DNA from: Terrimesophilobacter mesophilus
Lineage (GTDB): Bacteria; Actinomycetota; Actinomycetes; Actinomycetales; Microbacteriaceae
DNA: 64,000 bases
NCBI RefSeq assembly: GCF_014200375.1
Contig: NZ_JACHBP010000001.1
Span: 2,232,001-2,296,000, forward strand
Direction of reading: 5' to 3'
In this document: piece by piece, positions 25,439 through 34,799 of the stretch
Numbering within the stretch: the first letter of the stretch is position 1
Layout: each line of letters starts with the position of its first letter
Notes under the pieces: model-generated
What the model was told of the DNA's origin: nothing
Databases searched by the model: none
What the model saw: only the letters and a program-made list of their open reading frames with translations
Position numbers and translations under genes: made by a program

Positions 25439-26751
25439 TCGAATACCGCAACCTCCGGGTCGCGCTGCTCGGCGCAGGCAACGTCGGGGCCGAGGTCGCA
25501 TCCCTGCTGATCGCGCATCGCGATGAACTCGCGGAGCGCATCGGGGCGGGGCTCGAACTCGTCGGTATCGCCGTTCGCGACGTGGATGCCCCGCGCACGA
25601 CGGAACTTCCGCGCGAGCTGTTCACGACCGACGCCGAGTCGCTCATCCTGGGCTCCGACATCGTCATCGAGCTCATGGGCGGGCTCGAACCGGCACGCGA
25701 ATACATCCTGCAGGCGCTGAACTCCGGAGCGGATGTCATCACGGGGAACAAGGCGCTCCTCGCCACCCACGGACCGGAGCTGTTCGAGGCGGCGGAACAG
25801 GTGGGTGCGCAGCTCTACTACGAGGCGGCCGTCGCGGGTGCGATCCCCATCATCCGGCCGCTGCATGACAGTCTCGCGGGCGACCAGGTGCGCAGAATCC
25901 TCGGAATCGTGAACGGGACGACCAATTTCATCCTCGACCGCATGCACACGACGGGTGTGACCCTCGAGGAGGCGCTTGCGACCGCCACGGAACTCGGCTT
26001 CGCCGAAGCGGATCCGACCGCGGACGTCGACGGTTTCGACGCGGCCCAGAAGGCGGCGATCCTCGCGAGCCTCGCCTTCCACACCGTCGTACCGCTCGAA
26101 TCCGTCCATCGGGAGGGCATCACCGGGATCTCGCTCGGCCAGGTGCAGGCGGCAACCCGTGCGGGGTACGTCATCAAGCTCCTCGCGATCTGCGAACGGC
26201 TCGTCGACGCGGAGGGCACGGATGGCGTGAGCGCGCGGGTCTATCCGGCGCTCGTGCCCGAGGACCACCCGCTCGCCGCAGTGCACGGCGCGAAGAACGC
26301 CGTGTTCATCGAGGCGGACGCAGCCGGCGACGTCATGTTCTACGGCGCCGGCGCGGGAGGCCGGGAGACGGCATCCGCCGTGCTGGGAGACCTCGTCTCG
26401 GCCGCAAGGCGCCACGTCATCGGCGGCCCCGGCATCGCGGAGTCGAGGCATGCGAACCTGCCGGTCCTGCCCATGTCGAGCATCACGACGCGGTATCAGA
26501 TCACGCTCGCCGTCGTGGACCAGCCCGGCGTGCTCGCCGAGATCGCGAATCTCTTCCGGGATCACGGGGTTTCCGTCGAGACTCTCGTGCAGTCCGTCGC
26601 GAGCGACACCGAGCACCCGGATCCAACCGCTACCCTTGTGATCGGCACTCACGAGGCGTCCGAATCTTCCCTTGCAGCGACCGTCACAGCCCTGGCCGCA
26701 ACTTCCGTCGTCGAATCCGTCGTTTCCGTCTTGAGAGTAGAAGGCCTGTGA
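25435..26751 (+). CDS. hom: Homoserine dehydrogenase with C-terminal ACT domain
   Basis: A 438-residue NAD(P)-dependent enzyme reducing aspartate semialdehyde to homoserine. The Rossmann motif ALLGAGNVGAEV is near residue 10, GANPITGNKALLA-type sequence (DVITGNKALLATHG) near 102 and the signature GIVNGTTNFILDRM near 160 with catalytic Lys/Asp region following (DPTADVDGFDAAQK). An ACT domain at about 350-425 (ITLAVVDQPGVLAEIANLF) implies feedback inhibition by threonine. The start codon overlaps the lysA stop, and GTG/ATG of thrC overlaps its own stop. Homoserine produced here feeds thrB/thrC and, elsewhere in the window, metX. Confidence 0.95.
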   Translation: MIEYRNLRVALLGAGNVGAEVASLLIAHRDELAERIGAGLELVGIAVRDVDAPRTTELPRELFTTDAESLILGSDIVIELMGGLEPAREYILQALNSGADVITGNKALLATHGPELFEAAEQVGAQLYYEAAVAGAIPIIRPLHDSLAGDQVRRILGIVNGTTNFILDRMHTTGVTLEEALATATELGFAEADPTADVDGFDAAQKAAILASLAFHTVVPLESVHREGITGISLGQVQAATRAGYVIKLLAICERLVDAEGTDGVSARVYPALVPEDHPLAAVHGAKNAVFIEADAAGDVMFYGAGAGGRETASAVLGDLVSAARRHVIGGPGIAESRHANLPVLPMSSITTRYQITLAVVDQPGVLAEIANLFRDHGVSVETLVQSVASDTEHPDPTATLVIGTHEASESSLAATVTALAATSVVESVVSVLRVEGL

Positions 26752-26753
26752 GC

Positions 26754-27908
26754 ATGTCCGAGTTGAGCACGTCGAGACAGTGGCGCGGTGTCATCCGCGA
26801 GTACGCCGATCGGCTCGACGTCACGGAGTCGACACCCGTCGTGACGCTCGGAGAAGGAGGGACCCCGCTCATCGAGGCGCATCCGCTGTCCGAGCGGACC
26901 GGTGCGAGGGTGTGGATCAAGGTCGAAGGAATGAACCCGACCGGCTCGTTCAAGGACCGCGGAATGACGATGGCGGTCACGAAAGCGGTGGAGCGCGGCG
27001 CGAAGGTCGTCGTCTGCGCATCGACGGGGAACACCTCGGCCTCCGCGGCCGCGTACGCGACGAGGGCGGGAATCACCGCTGCGGTCCTGGTCCCGGAGGG
27101 CAAGATCGCCATCGGCAAGCTGAGCCAGGCGATCGCACACAATGCGCGATTGCTCCAGGTGCAGGGAAACTTCGACGACTGCCTCGACATCGCGCGCGAG
27201 CTTGCGGCGAACTATCCGGTCCACCTCGTCAACTCGGTGAACAACGATCGGATCGAGGGGCAGAAGACCGCGGCATTCGAGGTCGTCGAAGTCCTCGGAG
27301 ACGCGCCGGACTACCACCTGCTCCCCCTCGGCAACGCGGGGAACTACACCGCGTATCACCGCGGGTACCGGGAGGAGATCACGCGAAACGCCGCGACGAG
27401 GCTTCCGCGGATGTTCGGCTTCCAGGCCGAGGGAAGCGCCCCCATCGTCCGCGGCCACGTCGTCACGGATCCGGAGACGATCGCGAGCGCGATCCGCATC
27501 GGGAACCCGGCGTCCTGGGAGCTTGCGCTCGTCGCGCGCGATGACAGCGACGGCTATTTCGGAATGTTCTCCGACGCGAAGATCCTCGAGGCCCATCGGA
27601 TTCTCTCCGCCGACGTCGGCATCTTCGTCGAGCCGGCATCCGCCATCGGTGTCGCCGGCCTCCTCGAGCGCGCGGAGGCCGGCATGATCCCGAAGGGTTC
27701 GACCGTTGTGATCACCGTCACCGGCCACGGCCTCAAGGATCCGCAGTGGGCCGTCCGCCGCCCGGACGGCTCCGACGTGACTCCGACGGTCGTGCCGGTC
27801 GACGCCGCTGAGGTGGCGGAGGCACTCGGGCTCGGTGCAGCGGCCGCCGGCGGTTCTGCATCTGCTGGCCCGTCATCCGGTGGCACTGACCCTGCGAGCC
27901 CCGCATGA
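26754..27908 (+). CDS. thrC: Threonine synthase
   Basis: A 384-residue fold-II PLP enzyme converting O-phosphohomoserine to threonine. The PLP Lys is in NPTGSFKDRGM near residue 66, CASTGNTSASAAAYA near 90 binds the substrate, and LPLGNAGNYTAYHRGY near 190 binds PLP phosphate. The last ~35 residues are an Ala/Gly/Ser-rich tail without clear function. GTG 26748, which overlaps the hom stop, is an alternative start; ATG 26754 has AGAAGG 9 bases upstream. It overlaps thrB by ATGA. It belongs to the short class of threonine synthases common in actinobacteria. Confidence 0.95.
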   Translation: MSELSTSRQWRGVIREYADRLDVTESTPVVTLGEGGTPLIEAHPLSERTGARVWIKVEGMNPTGSFKDRGMTMAVTKAVERGAKVVVCASTGNTSASAAAYATRAGITAAVLVPEGKIAIGKLSQAIAHNARLLQVQGNFDDCLDIARELAANYPVHLVNSVNNDRIEGQKTAAFEVVEVLGDAPDYHLLPLGNAGNYTAYHRGYREEITRNAATRLPRMFGFQAEGSAPIVRGHVVTDPETIASAIRIGNPASWELALVARDDSDGYFGMFSDAKILEAHRILSADVGIFVEPASAIGVAGLLERAEAGMIPKGSTVVITVTGHGLKDPQWAVRRPDGSDVTPTVVPVDAAEVAEALGLGAAAAGGSASAGPSSGGTDPASPA

Positions 27909-28864
27909 CGCATACGGCGGATTCGACCTCGATTCCGGTCGGCACCACCCTGTCGGTCAAGGTTCCTGCGACGACCGCGAACCTCGGTCCGGGATTCGAC
28001 ACGCTCGGTCTCGCGCTCTCTCTGTACGACGAACTCGAGGTCGAGGTCCGTGAGGAGCCGGGCATCCACGTCAACGTCCTCGGAGTCGGCGAAGGGGTCG
28101 TCCCGACGGATGAGACCAACCTTGTGGCGCGCGCGCTCGCGCACGTGTTCGAGCGATTCGGCCAGCCGGTTCCCGGGCTCGAGATCGTGGCACACAACGC
28201 GATCCCGCACAGCAGGGGACTCGGCTCGAGCGGTGCGGCCATCGTGGCGGGCATCATGGCCGCGAAGGGACTCCTCGAGGGGATCGTCGACATCGGCTCG
28301 ATCGAGCTGCTTGAACTCGCGACCGAGCTCGAGGGGCATCCGGACAACGTCGCCCCGGCGCTGTTCGGCGGGCTCACGATCGCGTGGGTCGGTGAGGACG
28401 GTCCCAAGCACAAGAAGCTCATCGCGCACCGTGGCGTGTCCGCGGTCGTCTTCGTGCCGGAGGCCGCGATGTCGACGGCGCTCGCGCGGAGCCTGCAGCC
28501 CGCGTCGGTGCCGCACGAGGACGCGATCTTCAATGTCTCGCGGAGCGCTCTGCTGGTCGCTGCGCTCATCCAGAGCCCAGAACTGCTCCTCGCGGCGACG
28601 GAGGACAGGCTTCACCAGAGCTATCGCGCGAGCGCGATGCTCGAGACCGATGAACTCATCCGGATGCTGAGGGAGCACGGTCTCGCGGCCGTCGTCTCCG
28701 GCGCGGGCCCGTCCGTTCTCGTGCTCGGGAACGACCCCAGCCAGCGCCTTCTCGCGGCGGATCTCGTGGCCGCGAACTCGGTGTCGACGTGGCAGCCGTT
28801 GATGCTGGCCGTCGACTTCAAAGGTGCTACAGTGATGGTGCATCCGGTAGAAGGCTCCGCCTGA
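27905..28864 (+). CDS. thrB: Homoserine kinase
   Basis: A 319-residue GHMP kinase that phosphorylates homoserine. The N-terminus has VPATTANLGPGFDTLGLAL, the ATP-binding loop is IPHSRGLGSSGAAIVAGI near residue 100, and the third motif is VVSGAGPSVLVLG near 267. Length and motifs are normal. It is the last gene of the coupled lysA-hom-thrC-thrB unit; the start overlaps the thrC stop by 4 bases. The next gene, rho, follows after 171 bases. Confidence 0.95.
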   Translation: MTHTADSTSIPVGTTLSVKVPATTANLGPGFDTLGLALSLYDELEVEVREEPGIHVNVLGVGEGVVPTDETNLVARALAHVFERFGQPVPGLEIVAHNAIPHSRGLGSSGAAIVAGIMAAKGLLEGIVDIGSIELLELATELEGHPDNVAPALFGGLTIAWVGEDGPKHKKLIAHRGVSAVVFVPEAAMSTALARSLQPASVPHEDAIFNVSRSALLVAALIQSPELLLAATEDRLHQSYRASAMLETDELIRMLREHGLAAVVSGAGPSVLVLGNDPSQRLLAADLVAANSVSTWQPLMLAVDFKGATVMVHPVEGSA

Positions 28865-29035
28865 GCAGGTTTCACCTGAAGAGGCAGAGGTCCCGGATAC
28901 CATCACCAGCACTCGCCACATCCTCCATCCTGCGCACCCGCGCAGACCAGGTGAGGGGTACCAGGCGACAAGCTCCGCTGTGGGTTGCAGTGCACCTGAG
29001 GTGCAGGCTGCCGGCAGGGGAAAGGAATCCTTCCA
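28865..29035 (+). promoter_or_regulatory. Leader of rho with several small inverted repeats
   Basis: This 171-base gap is the longest in the window. It holds CAGGT-ttc-ACCTG (28866-28878) right after the thrB stop, a CAGGTG at 28948-28953, and the palindrome TGCACCT-g-AGGTGCA (28991-29005) 31 bases before rho. AAGGAATCCTT near the rho start contains the ribosome binding site in a palindrome. In many bacteria rho is autoregulated by early termination in its leader, so this region is a candidate rut/attenuation leader; that is inference. Confidence 0.4.
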
Positions 29036-30973
29036 GTGACTGATCACAACGTTCGCGCCATGGGGCCGAACGCCGGCGCTCCACTTGCCTCTCTGCGTCT
29101 GCCTGAATTACAGGCGATGGCGGCAGAGCTCGGCATCCCCGGCGCCGCCAAACTTCGAAAAGGAGAACTCGTGGACACCATCTCCGAGACCCAGTCGACC
29201 GCAGCAGCACCGGTCGAGCCCAGCAATGACGACACCGAGGCCGCGCCCAGGAAGCGCGCACCGCGCAGGGCGACGGCCGCCGCGGGTGTTCTGACGACCA
29301 CCGCGCCAACCGGCGACGATGCAGCGCCGACAACGACAGCGCCGACCCAGTCGGCCGCGACGGAGCAGGCAGCGGCCGAGCAGGCGCCGATGGAGCAGGC
29401 AGCGACCGCGCCGACGGCGAAGTCGGGCCAGTCCTCCCGGTCGCGTGCAGCGGACAAGAAGAGCACGGATGCCGCATCCGGCGCGGGCGCCTCGAATGAC
29501 TCTGCCTCGAGTGGCATGGCCGTGAACGACACCGCGGAGAACTCCGCGTCCGCCGACGCTCACGAGTCCTCGGAGAAGTCGAACGACGGTGAGGGTGAAG
29601 GCTCCGGCCAGCGCAATCGCAGTCGCAATCGGAACCGCAACGGCAACGGCGGTGACCGGCAGCAGGAGCAGAAGCAGCAGGGCGATCGCCAGCAGAACGA
29701 CCGCCAGCAGAACGACCGCCAGGGCGATGGCGATGACCGCAGTGGTCGTGGCCGCTACCGCGACCGCAAGCGTCGCGGCCAGGGCGGCGGCGACGACCTC
29801 GAGCCGGAGCTCACCGAGGACGACGTCCTGATCCCGGTCGCCGGCATCCTGGACGTGCTCGACAACTACGCCTTCGTGCGCACGAGCGGCTACCTGCCGG
29901 GAAACAACGACGTGTACGTGTCGCTCGGCCAGGTCAAGAAGTACAACCTGCGCAAAGGCGACGCCGTCGTCGGCGCCATTCGCCAGCCGCGCGACGGGGA
30001 GAACCCCGGCCGCCAGAAGTACAACGCGATCGTCAAGATCGACTCCGTCAACGGGCTCGCGCTCGACCCCGCCGTCGAGCGCGTCGAGTTCGGCAAGCTC
30101 ACACCGCTGTATCCGACCGAGCGCCTGCGCCTGGAGACGGAGCCGGGCAAGCTGACTACCCGCATCATCGACCTCGTGTCGCCCATCGGAAAGGGCCAGC
30201 GGGGCCTCATCGTCTCGCCCCCGAAGGCGGGCAAGACGCTCGTCCTGCAGGCCATCGCGAACGCGATCGCCAAGAACAACCCCGAGGTCCACCTCATGGT
30301 CGTGCTCGTCGACGAGCGGCCGGAGGAGGTCACCGACATGCAGCGCACGGTCAAGGGCGAGGTCATCGCCTCCACCTTCGACCGTCCCGCCGAGGACCAC
30401 ACGACGGTCGCCGAGCTCGCCATCGAGCGCGCCAAGCGTCTCGTCGAGCTCGGCCACGACGTCGTCGTGCTGCTCGACTCGATCACCCGCCTCGGCCGCG
30501 CATACAACCTGGCGGCCCCGGCATCCGGTCGCATCCTGTCCGGCGGTGTCGACTCCTCGGCGCTCTACCCGCCGAAGCGCTTCTTCGGGGCGGCGCGCAA
30601 CATCGAGGACGGCGGCTCGCTCACGATCCTCGCCACGGCGCTCGTGGAGACCGGGTCCAAGATGGACGAGGTCATCTTCGAGGAGTTCAAGGGAACCGGC
30701 AACATGGAGCTGCGACTCTCCCGCCAGCTCGCCGACAAGCGCATCTTCCCCGCCGTCGACGTGAACGCATCCGGAACGCGCCGTGAGGAGATGCTCATGG
30801 GTGTCGACGAGACGAAGATCACCTGGAAGCTGCGCCGTGCCCTCGCGGGCCTCGACACTCAGCAGGCCCTCGAGATCGTCCTCGGACGGTTGAAGGACAC
30901 GTCGAGCAACGTCGAGTTCCTCATGCAGGTGCAGAAGTCGATGCCGGCTCCCAGCGGGTCAGTGGAAGACTGA
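29036..30973 (+). CDS. rho: Transcription termination factor Rho with long N-terminal insert
   Basis: A 645-residue RNA-dependent ATPase, about 220 residues longer than E. coli Rho. Residues 1-50 form the Rho N-domain helix bundle ([17 protein letters not shown]). Residues about 55-260 are low-complexity: Ala/Thr/Glu-rich, then Arg/Asn/Gln/Gly-rich with repeats such as DRQQN and RNRNRN, typical of actinobacterial Rho and RNA-binding. The cold-shock-like RNA-binding domain follows ([19 protein letters not shown], near 268), then Walker A SPPKAGKT near 395, Walker [17 protein letters not shown] near 478 and the R-loop [20 protein letters not shown] 29036 has AAAGGA 9 bases upstream. It is followed by prfA after 4 bases. 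Confidence 0.96.
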   Translation: MTDHNVRAMGPNAGAPLASLRLPELQAMAAELGIPGAAKLRKGELVDTISETQSTAAAPVEPSNDDTEAAPRKRAPRRATAAAGVLTTTAPTGDDAAPTTTAPTQSAATEQAAAEQAPMEQAATAPTAKSGQSSRSRAADKKSTDAASGAGASNDSASSGMAVNDTAENSASADAHESSEKSNDGEGEGSGQRNRSRNRNRNGNGGDRQQEQKQQGDRQQNDRQQNDRQGDGDDRSGRGRYRDRKRRGQGGGDDLEPELTEDDVLIPVAGILDVLDNYAFVRTSGYLPGNNDVYVSLGQVKKYNLRKGDAVVGAIRQPRDGENPGRQKYNAIVKIDSVNGLALDPAVERVEFGKLTPLYPTERLRLETEPGKLTTRIIDLVSPIGKGQRGLIVSPPKAGKTLVLQAIANAIAKNNPEVHLMVVLVDERPEEVTDMQRTVKGEVIASTFDRPAEDHTTVAELAIERAKRLVELGHDVVVLLDSITRLGRAYNLAAPASGRILSGGVDSSALYPPKRFFGAARNIEDGGSLTILATALVETGSKMDEVIFEEFKGTGNMELRLSRQLADKRIFPAVDVNASGTRREEMLMGVDETKITWKLRRALAGLDTQQALEIVLGRLKDTSSNVEFLMQVQKSMPAPSGSVED

Positions 30974-30977
30974 GTCC

Positions 30978-32057
30978 ATGTTCGAGTCGGTGGCGACGCT
31001 GCTGGCCGAGCACGAGGATCTGCAGACGCAACTGTCGGATCCCGCCGTTCACGCGGATGCCGCCAGGGCACGGAAGATCAATCGGCGTTATGCCGAGCTG
31101 AGCCAGATCAAGGCGGCCCACGAGCACTGGACGCAGGCACAGGACGATCTCGACGCCGCACGCGAACTCGCGAAGGACGACGACTCCTTCGCCGCCGAGG
31201 TCCCCGTACTCGAGGAGCGACTCGCGAGCCTCCAGGAGAAGCTTCGTCGGCTCCTGATCCCACGCGATCCGGATGACGGGCGCGACGTGATCATGGAGAT
31301 CAAGGGCGGCGAGGGCGGCGCCGAGAGCGCGCTCTTCGCGGCCGACCTCCTGCGCATGTACCTGCACTACGCGGAGTCGAAGGGCTGGAAGACCGAGCTC
31401 CTCGACAGCAATGAGAGCGACCTGGGCGGCTACAAGGATGTCCAGCTCGCGATCAAGTCGAACGCCACAGACCCCTCGCAGGGCGTGTGGGCACACCTCA
31501 AGTACGAGGGCGGGGTGCACCGCGTGCAGCGTGTTCCCGTCACGGAGTCGCAGGGCCGCATCCACACCTCGACGACGGGCGTGCTCGTCTTCCCGGAGGT
31601 CGACGAGCCCGAGGAGGTCGAGATCAACCAGAACGACCTCAAGATCGACGTCTACCGCTCGAGCGGCCCCGGCGGGCAGTCCGTCAACACGACCGACTCC
31701 GCCGTGCGCATCACGCACCTTCCGACCGGCATCGTCGTCTCGATGCAGAACGAGAAGAGCCAGCTGCAGAACCGCGAGGCCGGCATGCGCGTGCTGCGCG
31801 CCCGCATCCTCGCCCGCCAGCAGGAGGAGCAGGCCGAGCTCGACTCCGCCGCCCGCAAGAGCCAGATCCGCACGATGGACCGCTCCGAGCGCATCCGCAC
31901 CTACAACTTCCCGGAGAACCGGATCGCCGACCACCGCACCGGCTACAAGGCCTACAACCTCGACGCCGTCATGAACGGAGCGCTGGATGCCGTGATCGAC
32001 TCCTGCATCCAGTTCGACGAGGAGGCCAGGCTCGCCGACCTCGGTGCGGATGCGTGA
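30978..32057 (+). CDS. prfA: Peptide chain release factor 1
   Basis: A 359-residue release factor that reads UAA and UAG. The peptide-release motif GGQ is in [16 protein letters not shown] near residue 232. The stop-codon tripeptide is PVT in [16 protein letters not shown] near 187, a permitted variant of the PxT motif of RF1. Domain order and length are standard. GGAAGA lies about 8 bases before ATG 30978, which is only 4 bases after rho. In most bacteria prmC, which methylates the GGQ Gln, follows directly; here a DUF1801 gene intervenes. Confidence 0.96.
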   Translation: MFESVATLLAEHEDLQTQLSDPAVHADAARARKINRRYAELSQIKAAHEHWTQAQDDLDAARELAKDDDSFAAEVPVLEERLASLQEKLRRLLIPRDPDDGRDVIMEIKGGEGGAESALFAADLLRMYLHYAESKGWKTELLDSNESDLGGYKDVQLAIKSNATDPSQGVWAHLKYEGGVHRVQRVPVTESQGRIHTSTTGVLVFPEVDEPEEVEINQNDLKIDVYRSSGPGGQSVNTTDSAVRITHLPTGIVVSMQNEKSQLQNREAGMRVLRARILARQQEEQAELDSAARKSQIRTMDRSERIRTYNFPENRIADHRTGYKAYNLDAVMNGALDAVIDSCIQFDEEARLADLGADA

Positions 32058-32066
32058 TCTGGCCGC

Positions 32067-32510
32067 ATGGCCGACTCATCCAGCAGCAGGAACAAGACCC
32101 TCGTAACGTCCGTGCCGGTCGAAGAGTTCCTCGCGACCGTGACCAACGCGCGCCGGCTCGCGGACGCCAGGGAGATCATCGCGATCATGCGGCGGGTCTC
32201 GGGCGAGGAGCCGATCATGTGGGGCCCCTCGATGATCGGATTCGGCAGCTACCACTACCGCTACGACTCGGGTCACGAGGGCGACGCGTTCATCATGGGC
32301 CTCTCACCGAGGGCGGCGTCGATGTCGGTCTATGGGCTCTATAACGCTTACGACCCCGACCCGCGCCTGGAAGAACTCGGCCCGCTCACCGCGGGCAAGA
32401 GTTGTGTGTACATCACGAAGTTCGAGGCGATCGATCACGGGCTGTTCGAGGCGATGGCGAGGGATGCCTGGGTACGGCAGGGTGGATCGGCGCCGACGCA
32501 CTCCGAGTGA
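32067..32510 (+). CDS. DUF1801 domain protein
   Basis: A 147-residue soluble protein matching the DUF1801 (YdhG/YjbR-like) family: MRRVSGEEPIMWGPSMIGFGSYHYRY near residue 38, then FIMGLSPRAASMSVYGLY and GKSCVYITKFEAID. The function is not known; family members are small cytoplasmic proteins sometimes linked to heavy-metal or stress contexts. It sits between prfA and prmC, two genes that are usually adjacent, with 9 bases on the prfA side and 46 on the prmC side, so it is probably co-transcribed with prfA. Base composition is like its neighbours. Confidence 0.78.
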   Translation: MADSSSSRNKTLVTSVPVEEFLATVTNARRLADAREIIAIMRRVSGEEPIMWGPSMIGFGSYHYRYDSGHEGDAFIMGLSPRAASMSVYGLYNAYDPDPRLEELGPLTAGKSCVYITKFEAIDHGLFEAMARDAWVRQGGSAPTHSE

Positions 32511-32544
32511 TGGCGCCTCGGCGGGCACACACGTCCGGACGGGC

Positions 32545-32550
32545 CACAAT
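32545..32550 (+). promoter_or_regulatory. Possible leaderless -10 element (CACAAT) for prmC
   Basis: CACAAT ends 6 bases before ATG 32557, followed by GGACGC as spacer, almost the same spacer as before mnmA. No Shine-Dalgarno is seen. The first base is not T, so the call is weaker than others. Confidence 0.35.
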
Positions 32551-32556
32551 GGACGC

Positions 32557-33417
32557 ATGCTGACCACCATCCGCGACCTCCGTGCGAGCGCCGTTTCCGA
32601 GCTCGCCGATGCCGGCGTGCCGGACCCGGAGGTCGACGCCGAGCTGCTCATCGGTCACGTGCTCGGCCTCGGCAGGGGAGCGGTGCAGGCGAAGATCGCG
32701 ATGGATGCCGAAGTCGGCGAGGAAGAGGCCGCGGCCTTCCAGGCACTCGTCGTCCGCCGCGCCACGCGGGAGCCGCTCCAGCACATCACCGGACGCGCAC
32801 CGTTCCGCAGTCTGGAACTCGCGGTCGGCCCCGGCGTCTTCGTCCCGAGGCCGGAGACCGAGCAGGTCGCCCAGTTCGCGATCGACGCGCTTCTCGCATC
32901 CGCGGAGCCCGAACCGGTGGCCGTCGACCTCGGAACTGGCAGCGGCGCGATCGCGATCGCCCTCGCTACCGAGGTGGCCCATGCCCGCGTGTTCGCGATC
33001 GAGCTCTCGCCGGACGCGCACGCCTGGGCGGCGCGCAACGCCGCCGCATCCGGGGCGACCAACCTCGAACTCGTGCTCGGCGACCTCGCCGACGCATTCC
33101 CCGAGCTCGACGGGCGCGCTGCCGTCGTGATCTCCAACCCGCCCTATGTTCCGACGGATGCCATCCCGCGCGATCCGGAGGTGCGTCTCTTCGACCCCGC
33201 CGCGGCGCTCTACGGCGGCGACGACGGACTCGATGTCGTTCGCACCGTCTCGCGCACGGCACTGAGGCTCCTGCATCCAGGCGGAACGGTCGTGATCGAG
33301 CACGGCGAACTGCAGGGCGAGGCCATCAGGGGGCTCCTCACCGAGGACCGCTGGCGCGCAGTGGCGACCCACCCCGACCTGCTCGGCCGGCCGAGGGCGA
33401 CGACGGCGCTGCGCTGA
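32557..33417 (+). CDS. prmC: Release factor glutamine methyltransferase
   Basis: A 286-residue SAM-dependent methyltransferase that methylates the Gln of the GGQ motif of release factors. A helical N-domain (LLIGHVLGLGRGA) is followed by FVPRPETEQVAQF near residue 100, the SAM loop VAVDLGTGSGAIAIALA near 125, and the catalytic NPPY in VISNPPYVPTDAIP near 194. ATG 32557 matches the family N-terminus; the open frame upstream overlaps the DUF1801 gene. Its usual partner prfA is two genes upstream. It converges on the HAD gene with 11 bases between stops. Confidence 0.94.
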   Translation: MLTTIRDLRASAVSELADAGVPDPEVDAELLIGHVLGLGRGAVQAKIAMDAEVGEEEAAAFQALVVRRATREPLQHITGRAPFRSLELAVGPGVFVPRPETEQVAQFAIDALLASAEPEPVAVDLGTGSGAIAIALATEVAHARVFAIELSPDAHAWAARNAAASGATNLELVLGDLADAFPELDGRAAVVISNPPYVPTDAIPRDPEVRLFDPAAALYGGDDGLDVVRTVSRTALRLLHPGGTVVIEHGELQGEAIRGLLTEDRWRAVATHPDLLGRPRATTALR

Positions 33418-33428
33418 TCACAGTACGG

Positions 33429-34088
33429 TCAAGCGCGCTCGGCGAACGCTCTGACAGCCGCCAGGAGACTGTCCGTCACGGGCTCGTTCTTGACCCACTC
33501 GATCTGGTAGCCGTGGATCCCGACCGCGTCCGCGCCCGCGACGTTGCTCGCGGAGTCGTCGGTGAAGAAGGTGTTCTCCGGGCTCGCCCCGAATCGATCC
33601 ATCGCGAGCCGGTAGATCTCGGCATCCGGTTTGCGCACGCCGAGCCCGCTGCTCACGAGCACGTTCTCGCCGACGAGCTCGGCGACATCCGGCGCCATGA
33701 TCGCGAACGACTCTGCGAACGGTGCCGGGTTGTTCGTGAGGACTCCCACCGTCCCGAGCGTTGCCGCCGTGCGGAGGGCATCCACAGAGCCCGGTATGCG
33801 TGTGCTTGCGAGCATGCGCGTCTCGCGCCAGCCTTCGAGCGTGAGACGGGCTCCGGTCTGTCGGTTGAATTCGGCCAGATATTCCTCGGAGGTGGACCAT
33901 TCCCCGGCCTCCGCCCGCTTCTCGAACCCAGCCGCCCACCAGTCCTTCGCGAGGCGGTACTGGCTCACTCCGGTCAGCACGCTGAGGGAGGGGAGCCGGA
34001 TGCGGAAGTCGTAGTCGTAGAGCGTCTCGTCGAAGTCGAACAGGTACAGGTCCACCCAGGGCTCCTCGCTGCACCGTCGTGGTGCCAT
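33429..34088 (-). CDS. HAD-superfamily hydrolase
   Basis: A 219-residue haloacid-dehalogenase-type phosphatase. Motif I is LYLFDFDETLYDYD with nucleophile Asp18 and acid/base Asp20, motif II VGVLTNNPAPF near 117, motif III Lys in GVRKPDAEIY near 156 and motif IV FFTDDSASNVAGADAVG near 180. The small cap between motifs I and II fits subfamily I. Many such proteins act on sugar or nucleotide phosphates; no substrate is assigned. ATG 34088 has GGAG 5 bases upstream; an in-frame codon at 34121 is less likely. It lies on the opposite strand inside the otherwise conserved prmC-tsaC-wecA series, so it is probably a lineage-specific insertion. Confidence 0.85.
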   Translation of the reverse strand: MAPRRCSEEPWVDLYLFDFDETLYDYDFRIRLPSLSVLTGVSQYRLAKDWWAAGFEKRAEAGEWSTSEEYLAEFNRQTGARLTLEGWRETRMLASTRIPGSVDALRTAATLGTVGVLTNNPAPFAESFAIMAPDVAELVGENVLVSSGLGVRKPDAEIYRLAMDRFGASPENTFFTDDSASNVAGADAVGIHGYQIEWVKNEPVTDSLLAAVRAFAERA

Positions 34089-34126
34089 CAGAACTCCAGT
34101 CTGCCCGAAGTAGGATGGCAATCGAC

Positions 34127-34786
34127 ATGGCGACCATCTACGACTGCTCGGACAGCACCGAGCTCCTCACCGGCATGCGCCTGGCGCGTCAGGCGCTCGG
34201 CATGGGCGAGCTCATCGTGCTGCCCACCGACACGGTGTACGGCATCGGCTGCGACGCGTTCAACGAGGCCGCCGTGCGTCGGCTGCTCGAGGCGAAAGGA
34301 CGGGGCCGCGACGCCCCGCCACCCGTTCTCATCCCGGGGATCCCCACCCTCAACGCCCTCGGCGAGAACGTTCCCGACGAGGTGCACTCACTCGTCAAGG
34401 AGTTCTGGCCCGGCGCCCTCACCGTGATCGTCGCCGCACGCGAATCCCTCAAGTGGGACCTGGGGGACACCCACGGTACCGTCGCGTTGCGCATGCCCGA
34501 CAACGACATTGCGCTCGAGTTGCTCTCCGAGTCCGGACCGCTGGCCGTGTCATCCGCGAACCTGACCGGCCAGCCCGCCGCGACGACCGCCCAGGAGGCG
34601 TTCGACGCCCTCGGCGATCTCGTCTCGGTCTACCTGGACGGTGGACGCGTCGGCCAGCAGGTCGATTCCGGCAACGACCCCGGTTCGACGATCGTGGATG
34701 CGACGGGCATCGCGCTCGGCAGAGAGCTCACGATCGTCCGGCACGGCGCCATCCCGGACGAGGCGATCTTCAGGGCGCTGGGTTGA
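34127..34786 (+). CDS. tsaC: L-threonylcarbamoyladenylate synthase (YrdC/Sua5 family)
   Basis: A 219-residue enzyme making the threonylcarbamoyl-AMP used for the t6A modification of tRNA. It is a single YrdC domain: VLPTDTVYGIGCDAF near residue 25, LLEAKGRGRDAPPPVLI near 46 (the KxR motif region), HGTVALRMPDN near 119, LAVSSANLTGQPAA near 141 and GSTIVDATG near 187. ATG 34127 (MATIYDCSD) matches the start of actinobacterial homologues; ATG 34115 is in frame upstream. A TAGGAT box at 34111-34116 may be its -10. It is divergent from the HAD gene by 38 bases and followed by wecA. Confidence 0.93.
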   Translation: MATIYDCSDSTELLTGMRLARQALGMGELIVLPTDTVYGIGCDAFNEAAVRRLLEAKGRGRDAPPPVLIPGIPTLNALGENVPDEVHSLVKEFWPGALTVIVAARESLKWDLGDTHGTVALRMPDNDIALELLSESGPLAVSSANLTGQPAATTAQEAFDALGDLVSVYLDGGRVGQQVDSGNDPGSTIVDATGIALGRELTIVRHGAIPDEAIFRALG

Positions 34787-34799
34787 ACGAGACAGCGCC

